Part shown: piece after piece, positions 44,125 through 55,013 of the stretch
Numbering within the stretch: position 1 is the stretch's first letter
Layout of the letters: each line of letters starts with the position of its first letter
DNA from: Phoma sp. XZ068
Lineage: Eukaryota > Ascomycota > Dothideomycetes > Pleosporales > Didymellaceae
Direction: 5' to 3'
Assembly: GCA_004835665.1 (NCBI GenBank)
Contig: RBKR01000015.1
Span: 62,001 to 126,000, forward strand
DNA: 64,000 nucleotides
Made by a program: the position numbers and the translations under genes
The notes under the pieces: model-generated
What the model saw: only the letters and a program-made list of their open reading frames with translations
Told to the model about the DNA's origin: nothing
The model's database searches: none

Positions 44125-44187
44125 TTGGTGTGGTCTTGGCAAAAGTGACCGGCTCGCTCGGGTGACCGGCTCGCCCGTGAGGTACGT
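44125..44187 (-). repeat. Right TIR of transposon 1
   Basis: Exact inverted copy of 42,326-42,388, ending GGTACGT before the TA duplication. Confidence 0.97.
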
Positions 44188-44302
44188 TACTTAGAGTTTA
44201 TAACTACTAGATCTTATTATTTATAGAGAGTAGTAGTAATAGAGTCTATAGCTTTATATTAAAGGCTATTATAACCTATTCTAGGTTAAATAGGACTAGT
44301 CT

Positions 44303-44349
44303 ATATTAAGGTTATAAACTAAGTAAAGCTTATAAATACTTCTAAGGTT
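44303..44349 (-). repeat. 47-bp inverted copy of LTR sequence
   Basis: Exact reverse complement of 44,790-44,836, which lies in the LTR of the second retroelement family. It starts where the older pogo element stops, suggesting an inverted LTR fragment inserted there. Confidence 0.85.
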
Positions 44350-44587
44350 ATATTATAATCTTAGAGGAAGAGGCATAGTATAATAAAAGTTATAGTTATA
44401 AATTAATAGTATAGGGCTAAGAAAACTATATAATATCCTATAATTCTATAGAAATAAACTATACTAAGAGTATAAGATAGTATAAAGTACTATATATATA
44501 TTCTATAGAAACTATAAACTACTTATAGAAACTATAGGGCCTCCTATAGAACTTTATAGGATATTATAAGAAGTATAGAATACTTTT

Positions 44588-44860
44588 TAGTATATAGTAA
44601 GTAGGAACACTACCCTTATAGTATTATATTTAACCTTATTAATTAACTTTATTATTAGAACTTAACCTAACTTTTAAGCTAGATAGATTAACTATCTATA
44701 CTACTTATTATTAACTCTATAGTTATTATAGTGTTTTACTAGGCTTCTATACTAACCTCTTTCTATACTAGTACTTATTCTAGAGAACTAACCTTAGAAG
44801 TATTTATAAGCTTTACTTAGTTTATAACCTTAATATTTTAAATACCTCTAAGATAAGTAC
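44588..44860 (+). repeat. Family 2 LTR-like segment, copy A (approximate ends)
   Basis: Shares TTTAGTATATAGTA at its start and a long 3' part (GAAGTATTTATAAGCTTTAC and beyond) with about 55,014-55,330. Ends are approximate because of RIP. Confidence 0.5.
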
Positions 44861-45822
44861 TACTTTAGAAACTAGAGTTACTTCTACTAGCTTATACTCT
44901 AATAATAATATAATAGAAGAAACTATTACTACTAATACTATTAATATTAAGTAACCTAATCTTTATAAGAGAGACTATAGTAAGCTAAATAACTAGTTAA
45001 TATAATAGAACCTATTCTTTATATTCTAAGAAGATAAGGTAGAGGCTAAAAAGAAGGTTACCTTAGTAGCAAGCTATATATATAGAAAAGTATTTATCTA
45101 GATTAAATTTTTATTTAACTCTATAGTAAGGATAATACTCTTAATAAGGTTAATATATAAATAGAAGACTTTAATACCTTTAAGGATAAAGTCTACCTAA
45201 TCTTTAAAGTCTTAAATAAACCTACTATTACTAGATAAGATATCTAATATATTTATTAAACCTAATCTACTACTAATTATACTACTAAGTTATAGCAACT
45301 TATAGCTAATATAGATTAGAATAATACTATATTAACTATAATATTTTATTAAGGACTTAAACCTAAGGTAAAAGAAGAACTAATATATACTAGTATAAGT
45401 ATAGAAACCTTAGATAATCTTATTAATATAGTAATTAACTTTAATATTAAACTATATAAGCTCTAATAAGAGCTATATAATAATCTATATACTTAAGCTA
45501 TAGGCTAGCTATCTTAACTATAATATAACTAATAGAATAGCTATACTTATTATAGTAACTATAAAAACAACTACTAACCTAATATAGGTTACTATATTTA
45601 TAGTAATACTTAAAGTAGATAATATAGACCTAAAGTAATAGACCTATTTAATATAAATAAAGGACTAATAACTATAAAACTATAATAAAATAAAAAGAAG
45701 AGATATAATAATAATAAAGGTAATAGGGGTAATACCTATTATAACTATAGTAAACTAGGCTACTTTACTAGAGACTATTAATAGAATAAAGTATTCTAAT
45801 AGATTAATATATTAGCTAGTAG

Positions 45823-45827
45823 GCTAG
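45823..45827. repeat. Target site duplication, left (GCTAG)
   Basis: GCTAG directly before the 5' LTR, repeated at 53,232-53,236 directly after the 3' LTR. Confidence 0.85.
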
Positions 45828-46060
45828 TGTTAGATATATAGCTTATAGGAGTTAAATATTTATACTACTATACTTAGGTAGAGTATAGTTACTAAAGTTA
45901 CCTCTATATAGAGTAACTAGAGTATATAGAGCCTAGCTTAGCTATTTACTATAAGGTAGTAAATAGTCTACTATTAATTAACCTTGTTTAGGACTATTAT
46001 TATCCTGCCTACTTATATTAATACTTCTCTCTCTAGTGCCTCTAGCTATTATATCTAATA
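45828..46060 (+). repeat. 5' LTR of chromovirus copy 1
   Basis: The 233 bp beginning TGTTAGATATATAGC and ending CTAATA. Same length as the 3' LTR and as the copy 2 LTR. Confidence 0.88.
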
Positions 46061-49000
46061 TTCTATTTACTCTCTTTACTAGAGAGTAGATTATAGTATT
46101 ATAAAATAAGTAACTAATTAAGCCTTATTATAGAGGAACTTACTCTAGAACTACTAGAAGCTTCTTTTTCTATAGTAATAGGGGAGTTTTTTACCTTAAG
46201 GATAGCAGAAACTTAGAATATAATACTAAGAGATAATTAACTTATTATCTCCTTAAATATAATAAATAAAGTATAAGGCTTACTAGTATAAGCTAGCAGA
46301 CCCTTTAATAGGTTATAGCAGCCTATAGAGGCCTAGAATACTCTAGTAGTAGATAGTATAGAATAAAAGCTATAAGAGTTAGAAGCTTAGTATAAGAGGG
46401 CTATAAAGATATAATAAGTAGCTTACCTTAAGAAAATAAAGGCTAGATACCTTACTAGAGATATTAATACTCTATAAGCTATTTCTAGTAAAGCTCTATT
46501 AGCTATAGTAGTTTCTATAGTCCTAACTTTAGGTTTACCTTACTCTAAGCTACTATATATATTTACTAAGTAAATATATATAGTATATAACTACTAGAAG
46601 TAAGGTTATAAGTAGTTTTTTAATAGACTACCTGCTAACTTCCTATAGGAGGCATAAAAGGTTAATTTTAGTATATAGTACCTATTAGAGACTATAAAGA
46701 CCTTATAGTTAGTATACTATACTAACTAACTTTATATAAATCTCTTATAGAAACTAACCTAAGAAGCTATAAAAGCTATAATACTAGGCTCTCTAGGCAC
46801 TATCTTAGAAAGGAGATAAAAAGTATATAAAGCCTTAAGTTATACTAAAATACTTCCTTATAGTAGTTCTATAAATTTACTAGATTATATAAAGCCTTAC
46901 TAAGAAGAACTAGGTAATATATATAAAGTAAACCTCTAAGTAATTAGATATATCTATATATTACCTAAAGAGATATAAAAGTAGCTATTTATATACCTAG
47001 AGGAGTGTTATATAATACTTAGCTAGGTAGAAGAGGTTACTAATATAATTTATTATTAGAGGGGCTATTCTAAAAGCTTAAAGAAAGAAAAACCTCCTAA
47101 AGAGTTAGAAAAGTAGAAAGGTAACTTAAAAGATATAAAGGGGTCTAAAGAGGCTATAAAGTATAAAAAAAAAGGTAGTCTTAACTATAGTAGCCTAAAG
47201 AGGCCTAAGGGGTTAAAGCTAAAAGTAGACTACTTTATAGTAACCTATTATAGGTATAGAGAGGTAGGATATATTAGGCTAAAGTATCTAAACTTTAATA
47301 AGTCTATAAAACCTAAAAAAAGAAGGAACTTAGAAAAAAGTAAGAGGTAGAAGGATTAAATCTACTTTTTCTTACCTATATCTCTTATATATAAGAGAGT
47401 AAAGATCTTAGCACCCTTTATATAGTATTATACTCTTAGCTAGTATAGCTACTTATAGTAAAAGTAACTATAGAATCTTCTAGACTAATAGAAGCCTTAG
47501 TAGATAGAGGCTTCTAGCTTAATTTACTCTCTATAATTATAGTAAAGAAGTAAAATCTCTATATAGATCCCCTACTTAAATTCCTTATAGAGGGGGTAGA
47601 TAGGTCTATAATATAGATATATAGCACTATAACTATAAGAATAACTATAGTTAACTTATAAGGCTATAAAGAGGTAGATAATATACTATTTATAGTTACT
47701 AACTTTAGAAAGTACTAAATATATTTAGGCCTGCCTTAGATTAATATATATTAGCCTAAGATTAATTATACTACTTAGTATATACTTTTTAGGGGGATAA
47801 AGGTTAAGAGTATAGCTAAATTCTCTAAGATAGTGTTAGAAGATATAGAAGAGTTTAATTATACTATATATAACCTCTAGATAGATATATATACCTACCT
47901 TATAGCCTTTATAGGCTAGAATAGGCTAGATTAACCTAATATAGATAAAATACCTATATACTATACTAATTTTGCAGATATTATATTAGAAGATAATATA
48001 TAGTATTTACCTAACTATAGCTTAAATAATTTAGTAATTAATTTAGCTAAAGGAACTACACCCCTATATTAGCCCTTATATAGTTTATTAGAGGTAGAGT
48101 TAGTAGTATTATAGAAATACCTAGTTAACTATATAGTAAAAGGTTAGATTTAATACTTAAGATCCTCTGCTAGGGCCTTAATATTATTTATAAAGAAAAA
48201 GAATTATAGTTTATACCTTTATATAGACTTTAGAAGCCTTAATAAGATAACTATAAAGAATTAGTACTTACTACCTCTAATCTCTAAGTCTCTAGATTAC
48301 CTCTTAAAGGTAAAGATATTTACTAAGTTAGATATTAGGGATGCCTATTACTAGATCTAAATAAGGGAAGAAGATAAATAGAAAACTATATTCTAGACTA
48401 GATATAGTTATTTTAAGTATACTATTATACTCTTTAGCTTAATAAATATACCTACCTAGTTTTAGGTATATATAAATAAGGCCTTAGCAGGACTAGTAGA
48501 TATTACTTATATTATATACTTAGATAATATCCTAATATTCTTAAATATAGAAGAGGAGCATATTACCTATATTTAAGAAATTCTAGAATAATTATAGTAA
48601 TATAAGCTATATATAAAACTATTAAAGTATAAATAGTATATATAGTATATAGAGTACCTTAGATATATAGTATCTCTATAAGAGGTTAGTATTAACCTAG
48701 AAAGAGCTAAAATAATCTAAGATTAGCTATTACTAGCTATAGTATATAATATATATATTTTTATAGAATTTATAAACTATTATTAATACTTTATTAAAGA
48801 ATTTAGCTATATAGTACTTCTACTTATAATATTAATAAGAAAGGACCTAGGTTAGGCCTAGGCTAGGCTAGCTATAAAGAGGGAGAAAAGCTAGCTACTA
48901 TACTTACTAGAGGTAGTAAAGAAAGCCTTTAAGTAGCTAAAGGACACCTTCTTAATAGTCTTAATTCTTACTTACTTTAAGAAAGAAAAATAAACTAGAT

Positions 49001-50994
49001 TAGAAGTTAATACTTTAGGTAGAGTAATTTTAGGTATACTAAGCTAATATAGCCTAGAATAGAGTAAGGTAGACTAATAGAGACTAATAGGCTTTTATTT
49101 ATATAAGCTTATCTAAGTAGAGTATAACTATAATATATATAATTAGGAATTACTAGTAATTATAAAGAGTATAAAGTACTAGTAATATTACTTCTAGAGG
49201 ATTTATTTTAAAATTCTTATAGACTATATAAACCTAAAATAGTTTATAGAGACTAAGGTATTAAACTACTAGTAGGTTTAGTTATATTTAGTACTAAGCT
49301 AGTATAATTTTACTTTAACCTACTAACCTAGGAAAATAAACCTAGTAGATAGGCTATTAAAAAGACCTAATTATATAAGTAAGGTATAAAAGCTCTCTTA
49401 AAAGTATAATTAGGTATTTATATAACTAATAAAAGACCTCTTAAATAGGAAAAGAGACCTAAGCACTTTAGTAGCTATAGTAATAATATAGTTAAAGGTA
49501 ATATATACTCTACTAGAAGAGATAAGTATAGCTCTTTAGAAATTCTAGAAAGCTAATAAGTAATCTCTAAGAGAACCTAGAACTATAGAAAAAAAGTCTA
49601 ATATAAAAATAGATACTAAGATAGATACTAGTACTATAGGGCCTAAAATAGCCTATAGTTACCTAGAATACTCTACTATAACCTAGTTAGGTATTAAGAA
49701 GCTAGTAATACTATAGAAAAAAGTAGAAGCTCTATAGGAATACTATAATAACTCTATAGTAAGATATTTTAGTATAAGAAGAATATTAGAGAAACTCTAG
49801 TACTAATATATATAGAAGAGTATAAGAGAGGATATAGCTTAGTACTATAAGAAGTATATACTCTATAGAAGGTTAATACTAGTAAAGTATAAACTATATA
49901 GGCTACTAGTACTACTTCTACTACTTAATAAACTATAAGAAGAGGTTATAATAGATTTTATTATAGAACTCCCCTCTAGTAAGATAAGTAGTATAGTATA
50001 TAATATAGTATTAGTAGTAGTATACTAATTAACTAAAATAGCCTATTATATCCTAGCTAGAGGTAATTAGGATAGAGTTAACCTAGTATAGTTCTAGATA
50101 AGGGAGATAATCTAATTATATAAAGCCCTTAAATAAATTATTTCTAACTAGAGCCTACTAATAAATATAAAATACTAAGATACTTTTTAATATTATCTAA
50201 ACTCTAGAAAGGTTTTTATATCTACTTATTACTTATAAATAGATAGATAGATAGAAAGGCAGAACTAGACCTTAGAATAATATCTTTAATACTACTATTT
50301 ATTAGAATAGGATAATTAGGCCCTATAGATTTTAGTAGTAGAGTTTATATATAATAATAGTATATACTTAACTATTAAGACTATACTCTTTTAGGTAAAC
50401 TATAGTTTAGACCTTAGGGGGGTAGACTAGCCTAGTATAGCTCTTAGCTAGGGCAAATTACTCCTTAGAAGGTAGGTTATAACTAAACTTCTAGAACTAT
50501 AATAAGAATATAAGAAGAAGATACTTATAGTAAATATATATTAATAGGTACACTAGAATAAGTTAAGGTTACCTATTCTATTTACTATAGGCAACTAAGT
50601 TATAGTTTTAAACTAATATATATAATTAACTAGGCTAAAATATAAACTAGATTAGAAGTATATAGGCCTAGGGCGTATAATAGCCTAGATTAGGCTATTA
50701 TTATTTAAAGTAGGCCTACCTAGACTCTAAAGCATTTATCTAGTCTTCTATATATTATTATTAGAACCTTTTAACCTAAAGGGCCTACTTCTATACCTAA
50801 CAACTCTAATTCTAGACACTCTTTATACTTATAGTAATAATATATAGAAAGTAGAAAAAATACTTAAATAAAAGTAAAATAAGAATAGAAATTAGCTCTA
50901 TTATATAAAGTAGGCTAATTTTCCTTCTAAAGAGAACTCCTAAAAGCCTAGAGTTAATATATTTTTTAATATACTTAAATAGTTTTAGAAAAAG

Positions 50995-52985
50995 GAGAAA
51001 ATACTATCTAGGTAATAGAGTAAATAGTAATAACCTAAAAGGTGCCTAGGATAGCTACCTAAGAAAAGGGAAAAACATCTAAATACTTAGAAAAATATAA
51101 AAATTCTAAGTATACTACTACTACTAAAGTTAAAAAAGTTACCTTTACTATTTTTCCTATTAGGTTTTAGGTATTTAATAGTACTTAATAATAGTAGAAA
51201 ATACTAAGAACTATAATAGCCTATAATATTATAGAATAGCCTAGAAAGGCTATAAGTATACTATTAAAAATAGTAAGAGTTATTAAGAGTAATAATAGCC
51301 TATAATACTATAAAATAGTATAAAAAGGTTATAAAGGTAAAATTTAAATAAACTATAACTATTAATAGCTACTAAAGTAGTAGAAAACTAGGTATTATCT
51401 TATATATACTAGAAGGGGCTATATTACCCTATTATATACTATTTTACCTTAGAATTACTAAATATACCTTAGAATACTTTAAAACTACCTATTACCTCTT
51501 ATAACTTAGTAGCCTTAGCTAGAAGCTCCTTATACTCCTTATCCTTTATATTTATATACTTAGTAATCTTATTCTTATTAGTAGTAGACTTACTAGCCTT
51601 AGAGAGGTAAAGTTCCTTAATCTTACTTATAAAAATAGTAGCTCTAGCCTTAAGATTATACCTCTTACTATTAATAAAGATACTCTTAGCCTATAATAGG
51701 TTAAAATAGCCTAAAGTAGCTTAAAAGGGGGAAAACTAACCTTTTTAGTAGGAGAAGCAGCCTTAGCAGCAGCCTATAGCTTAAGCTTATACTTATTACT
51801 CTTAACCTTAGTCTATATAAAGACTTTATTATACTTTTAGCTAATAGAATATACCTTAGTTATAGGTTTACCTTAAGAGGTATAAACACCTAAGTATAGA
51901 AAGAAGTAGTTAGTATAAGGCTTAAACTCCCTAAAGAGGTTAGTAAAAGCTAAGAATAGTTAATAAGAGGGTAAAATAGCTTACCCCTTAATTATCTTAG
52001 TAACTTAGTATATATTAGAGATTAAATTACTTCTAGCCTAGACCTTTATACTCTTAAGCACCTACTTAGACTTAGGCTAGGCCTTAGTATATATAGCTAA
52101 GCTAAGTATAGTAAAGTACTTATAAATTATATTAAGCTAGTTAAAGATAGCTTTAAGAGGCTATAATAGGTTAGAATAGACTATAATAGTTAATAATAAC
52201 CTATAATAAGGCTATATACTATAAAGCAGTCTAAATTAGTAAAGAAATACTATATATACTATATAGTCTAGATATTCTTACTAGTATTAATCTTATAGAC
52301 CTAAGTATAGTAAAGGTACTAATTACTATTATTAATTAGGGGGAAGCAGCAGCCTAGGTAGTTAGTAAAGAAGATACTACCTTTACTAAAGTAATTAATA
52401 TAGTAGATATAGCTAAAGGCTATATAGTAGGAATTAGGCACTATATTATTTAAAACCTTTAAGATATCTATTATTAGCAGCTAGAAGGTGCTAGTAGGTA
52501 GTATAATATATAAAAATAGTTAAGAATAGTATAGAATAGTCTAAAATAGTCTAGTTAGTACTAAAATAGTTAAATAAAGCTTAAACTAGTTCTAATAAGC
52601 TCTAATAAGCTAACTTAAGCTATAATAGCTTAAAATAGCCTATATTAGGACCTATTAGAGCTAGAATTTAAAAATAGAAAACTTTAAAAACTTACTAAAT
52701 TATATAGTAGGAAGAAAAAGTAATAGCTAGAAATTATAGATAGAAACCTATTAGAGGCCTATAGGCACTCTACTAGCTAGCAGGTAGAATTAGAGTATAA
52801 GTAAATAGAATTCTAGATAAAGGTAAAGGTAAAAGTAAAAAATTCTATCCTAGAGCCTAAGCCTACCTCTAATCTAAGCTAGACTACTTACTGCCTATCC
52901 TCCTACTATAAGACTATAACAGCCTATAATAGCTTAAAACAGCTACTAATATATTCCTCTATAGTTACCTAGAATGTTTAACTAT
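50995..52985. other. Extra region between chromodomain and 3' LTR
   Basis: About 2 kb, unusually long for this position. Bases about 51,490-51,700 read on the minus strand as a mostly open, Lys-rich peptide (about 60 codons), and about 52,690-52,900 reads similarly on the plus strand. AGCCTATAATAGCCTAAAATAG-like motifs recur throughout. It may be an added gene, a long 3' untranslated region or another inserted repeat; I cannot decide. Confidence 0.5.
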
Positions 52986-52998
52986 AGAAGAGGGATAT

Positions 52999-53231
52999 TA
53001 TTAAATATATAGCTTATAAAAGTTAAATATTTATACTACTATACTTAGGTAGGGCGTAGTTACTAGAGTTACCTCTATATAGAGTAACTAGAGTATATAG
53101 AGCCTAGCTTAGCTATTTGCTATAAGGTAGTAAATAGTCTACTATTAATTAACCTTATTTAGAACTATTATTATCTTACCTCCTTATATTAATACTTCTC
53201 TCTCTAGTACCTCTAGCTATTATACCTAATA
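52999..53231 (+). repeat. 3' LTR of chromovirus copy 1
   Basis: 233 bp aligned along its length with the 5' LTR, differing by RIP-type transitions; followed by GCTAG at 53,232-53,236. Confidence 0.88.
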
Positions 53232-54904
53232 GCTAGAAGGTAAGAATACTAGTAATAAATAGGAAATTCTTACTAATAGAATTAGATAACTTATAGAAGA
53301 TCTAGAGTTAGGATATAATAACAACACTAAACTAAAGGTTATATATAAACTAATACCTTTATAGTTATAGGTATATAAACACCCTTATAGCTATAAATAT
53401 ATAATTATATAGATATTAAGGGAGGAGTATCTTAAACTCCTAGAAGCTTCTAGTATAGCTATAACTTTATACTATAAATTCTAAGTAACCTAGATACCTA
53501 ATACTAAAGATAATATACTATAACTACCTAGATAATATCTAGAAGATAATAAAGATTAGAATAAATTAGTATACTCTACTATAGTATAATATAGAGTATA
53601 ATATAATATATACTATTAGGAATATAAGTAATATAAAGTTAAGAAAGCTAATAATAAAGCCTATACTAAGTTATATTAAGACCTAATTATCCCCTCTATT
53701 AAGGTAGATAATAATAAGGAAAATTAGTATAATAAATTATATAAAGAATACTAATAATATTATTAACTAGAAGTATATTAGAGCTAGAACTATAATTACC
53801 TAGAACCTAATTATAGCTTAAACCTAAGAAACCTATATTATAGAGTACTATTATAGATAGTATACTACTATAATAAATACTAGATATATTATTTAGAGAA
53901 ACTTAATTTAGAATAGTTTTTAAAGAAATATCTATATAAACTATAATAGAAAGATTATAAAAAGGACTACTATATACTATAACTAATAGATAAATATAAT
54001 AATAAGTACTTTCCTAGCTAGAATAAGTCTAAGTATAGATAATAAGGACTAGTAGTAAATAAGTAATACTTTAATTAGTATTAGTAGACCTACTTTAATC
54101 TCTACTATAAGACCTATAAAAAAAAGAAGTAAAGTAATAGCTTTTAATAAAAGAATTCTTTTTTAAGGTAGTGCTAGCAGGTACTAAAGATTAATTTATT
54201 AATAGTATTAAAAGTAATTACTAACTAATTAAGTTACCTATTAAGGTAAATAGAAGATAGATAAAGGTACTCTTAGACTCTAGAGTATAGTCTAATTATA
54301 TCTCTTTATAAGTAGTATAGCTAGCTAGACTATACTCTACTTAGAAGATAATACCTTACCTACTTAGAGTAGCTAATAAAGAACTAATACTAGAGGAATC
54401 TAAGATTATATATAAAGTAACTATAGTACTCTTCTAGATCTATAGACACTATAAGGAAATAACTCTAGATACTTTTAAAATAGCTACTTATAATATTATA
54501 TTAGGACTTCTATAGTTAAGAAAGTATAATCTAGATATTAATTAGAAGAATTAATAGCTTTTATTAAGCTAATATAGATATAGTACTACTATATTATAGC
54601 CTATATAGTTTATAATATAACTAGTAGATAAAAAAGAGATTAATAATATCTTTTTAATATATAAGATATACTAAGATAGAGTAGTTAACTATATAGATTT
54701 AGAACACGCTACTAGTTATAAAGTAATAGTTAAGAAGAAGAATAGTATACTATTATAATCCTAAAGAATACTAAATAAAGGTTAATAATTATAGGCTAAG
54801 TGCAGTATAGTTAAACTATATAGGAGAAAGTATTATAAGTAAGTATAAATAATAAGTATTATTAGTTACTACTTAGGTAATAATATAAAGTTATATATAT
54901 AATT

Positions 54905-54985
54905 AGTCTTAGTATAATTAGTGCAATTAGTAATTAGTATAATTAATAATTAGTATAATTAATAATTAGTGTAATTAGTAGCTAT
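54905..54985. repeat. AATTAGT-type microsatellite
   Basis: Imperfect tandem array of AATTAGTATAATTAATAATTAGT-like units near the end of family 2 copy A. Confidence 0.75.
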
Positions 54986-55013
54986 TATAATACTAAGTAC
55001 TATATATATCTCT

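Larger units (their letters stand above)
42326..44187 (-). mobile_element. Intact pogo/Fot1-type DNA transposon 1
   Basis: The element is 1,862 bp with perfect 63-bp terminal inverted repeats and TA duplications at 42,324-25 and 44,188-89. One gene on the minus strand fills it. CpA and CpG are normal, in contrast with RIP-destroyed flanks, so it arrived after RIP of its surroundings or escaped it. Placement in the Tc1/mariner superfamily rests on TA duplication, DD35D and the CENP-B-type helix-turn-helix. Confidence 0.95.
41774..44302 (-). mobile_element. Older RIP-mutated pogo/Fot1-like element, split by a newer relative
   Basis: A terminal repeat related to that of the intact element begins at 41,774 (after TA at 41,772-73). 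About 41,960-42,325 aligns with the 3' coding part of the intact transposase (its 42,550-42,880), with C-to-T and G-to-A changes. The match resumes after the insertion at 44,190-44,302 and then stops. The middle is occupied by the intact element at 42,326-44,187. The coding part is destroyed by stops. The remaining N-terminal two thirds are missing, probably removed by later retrotransposon insertion. Confidence 0.75.
45828..53231 (+). mobile_element. Complete Ty3/gypsy chromovirus, RIP-inactivated, copy 1
   Basis: The element is 7,404 bp with 233-bp LTRs (45,828-46,060 and 52,999-53,231), a 5-bp GCTAG duplication and a purine tract AGAAGAGGGA before the 3' LTR. Internal order: gag with a mutated CCHC knuckle near 47,240-47,300; protease near 47,480-47,720; reverse transcriptase about 48,200-48,600 with IYLDNILIF at 48,513 (YLDD-type motif, one Asp to Asn); RNase H; integrase about 49,800-50,420; and chromodomain about 50,850-50,990 (YYIK then a stop for Trp). 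RT-RNaseH-INT order plus chromodomain defines a chromovirus. TAG/TAA interrupt every domain. A further 2 kb lies between chromodomain and 3' LTR. Confidence 0.9.
44588..54995 (+). mobile_element. RIP-mutated LTR retroelement, family 2, copy A (interrupted)
   Basis: Two parts, about 44,588-45,827 and 53,232-54,995, flank the complete chromovirus. The first holds an LTR-like segment (about 44,588-44,860) and gag-like sequence; the second holds protease-like sequence near 54,250-54,500 (LLDSRV context). Both parts match family 2 copy B at 55,014-57,503 in the same order. All frames are destroyed by TAG/TAA stops from RIP. I could not find a reverse transcriptase in this copy, so its superfamily is open. 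The right end is unclear; an AATTAGT-type microsatellite lies at about 54,905-54,985. Confidence 0.65.
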
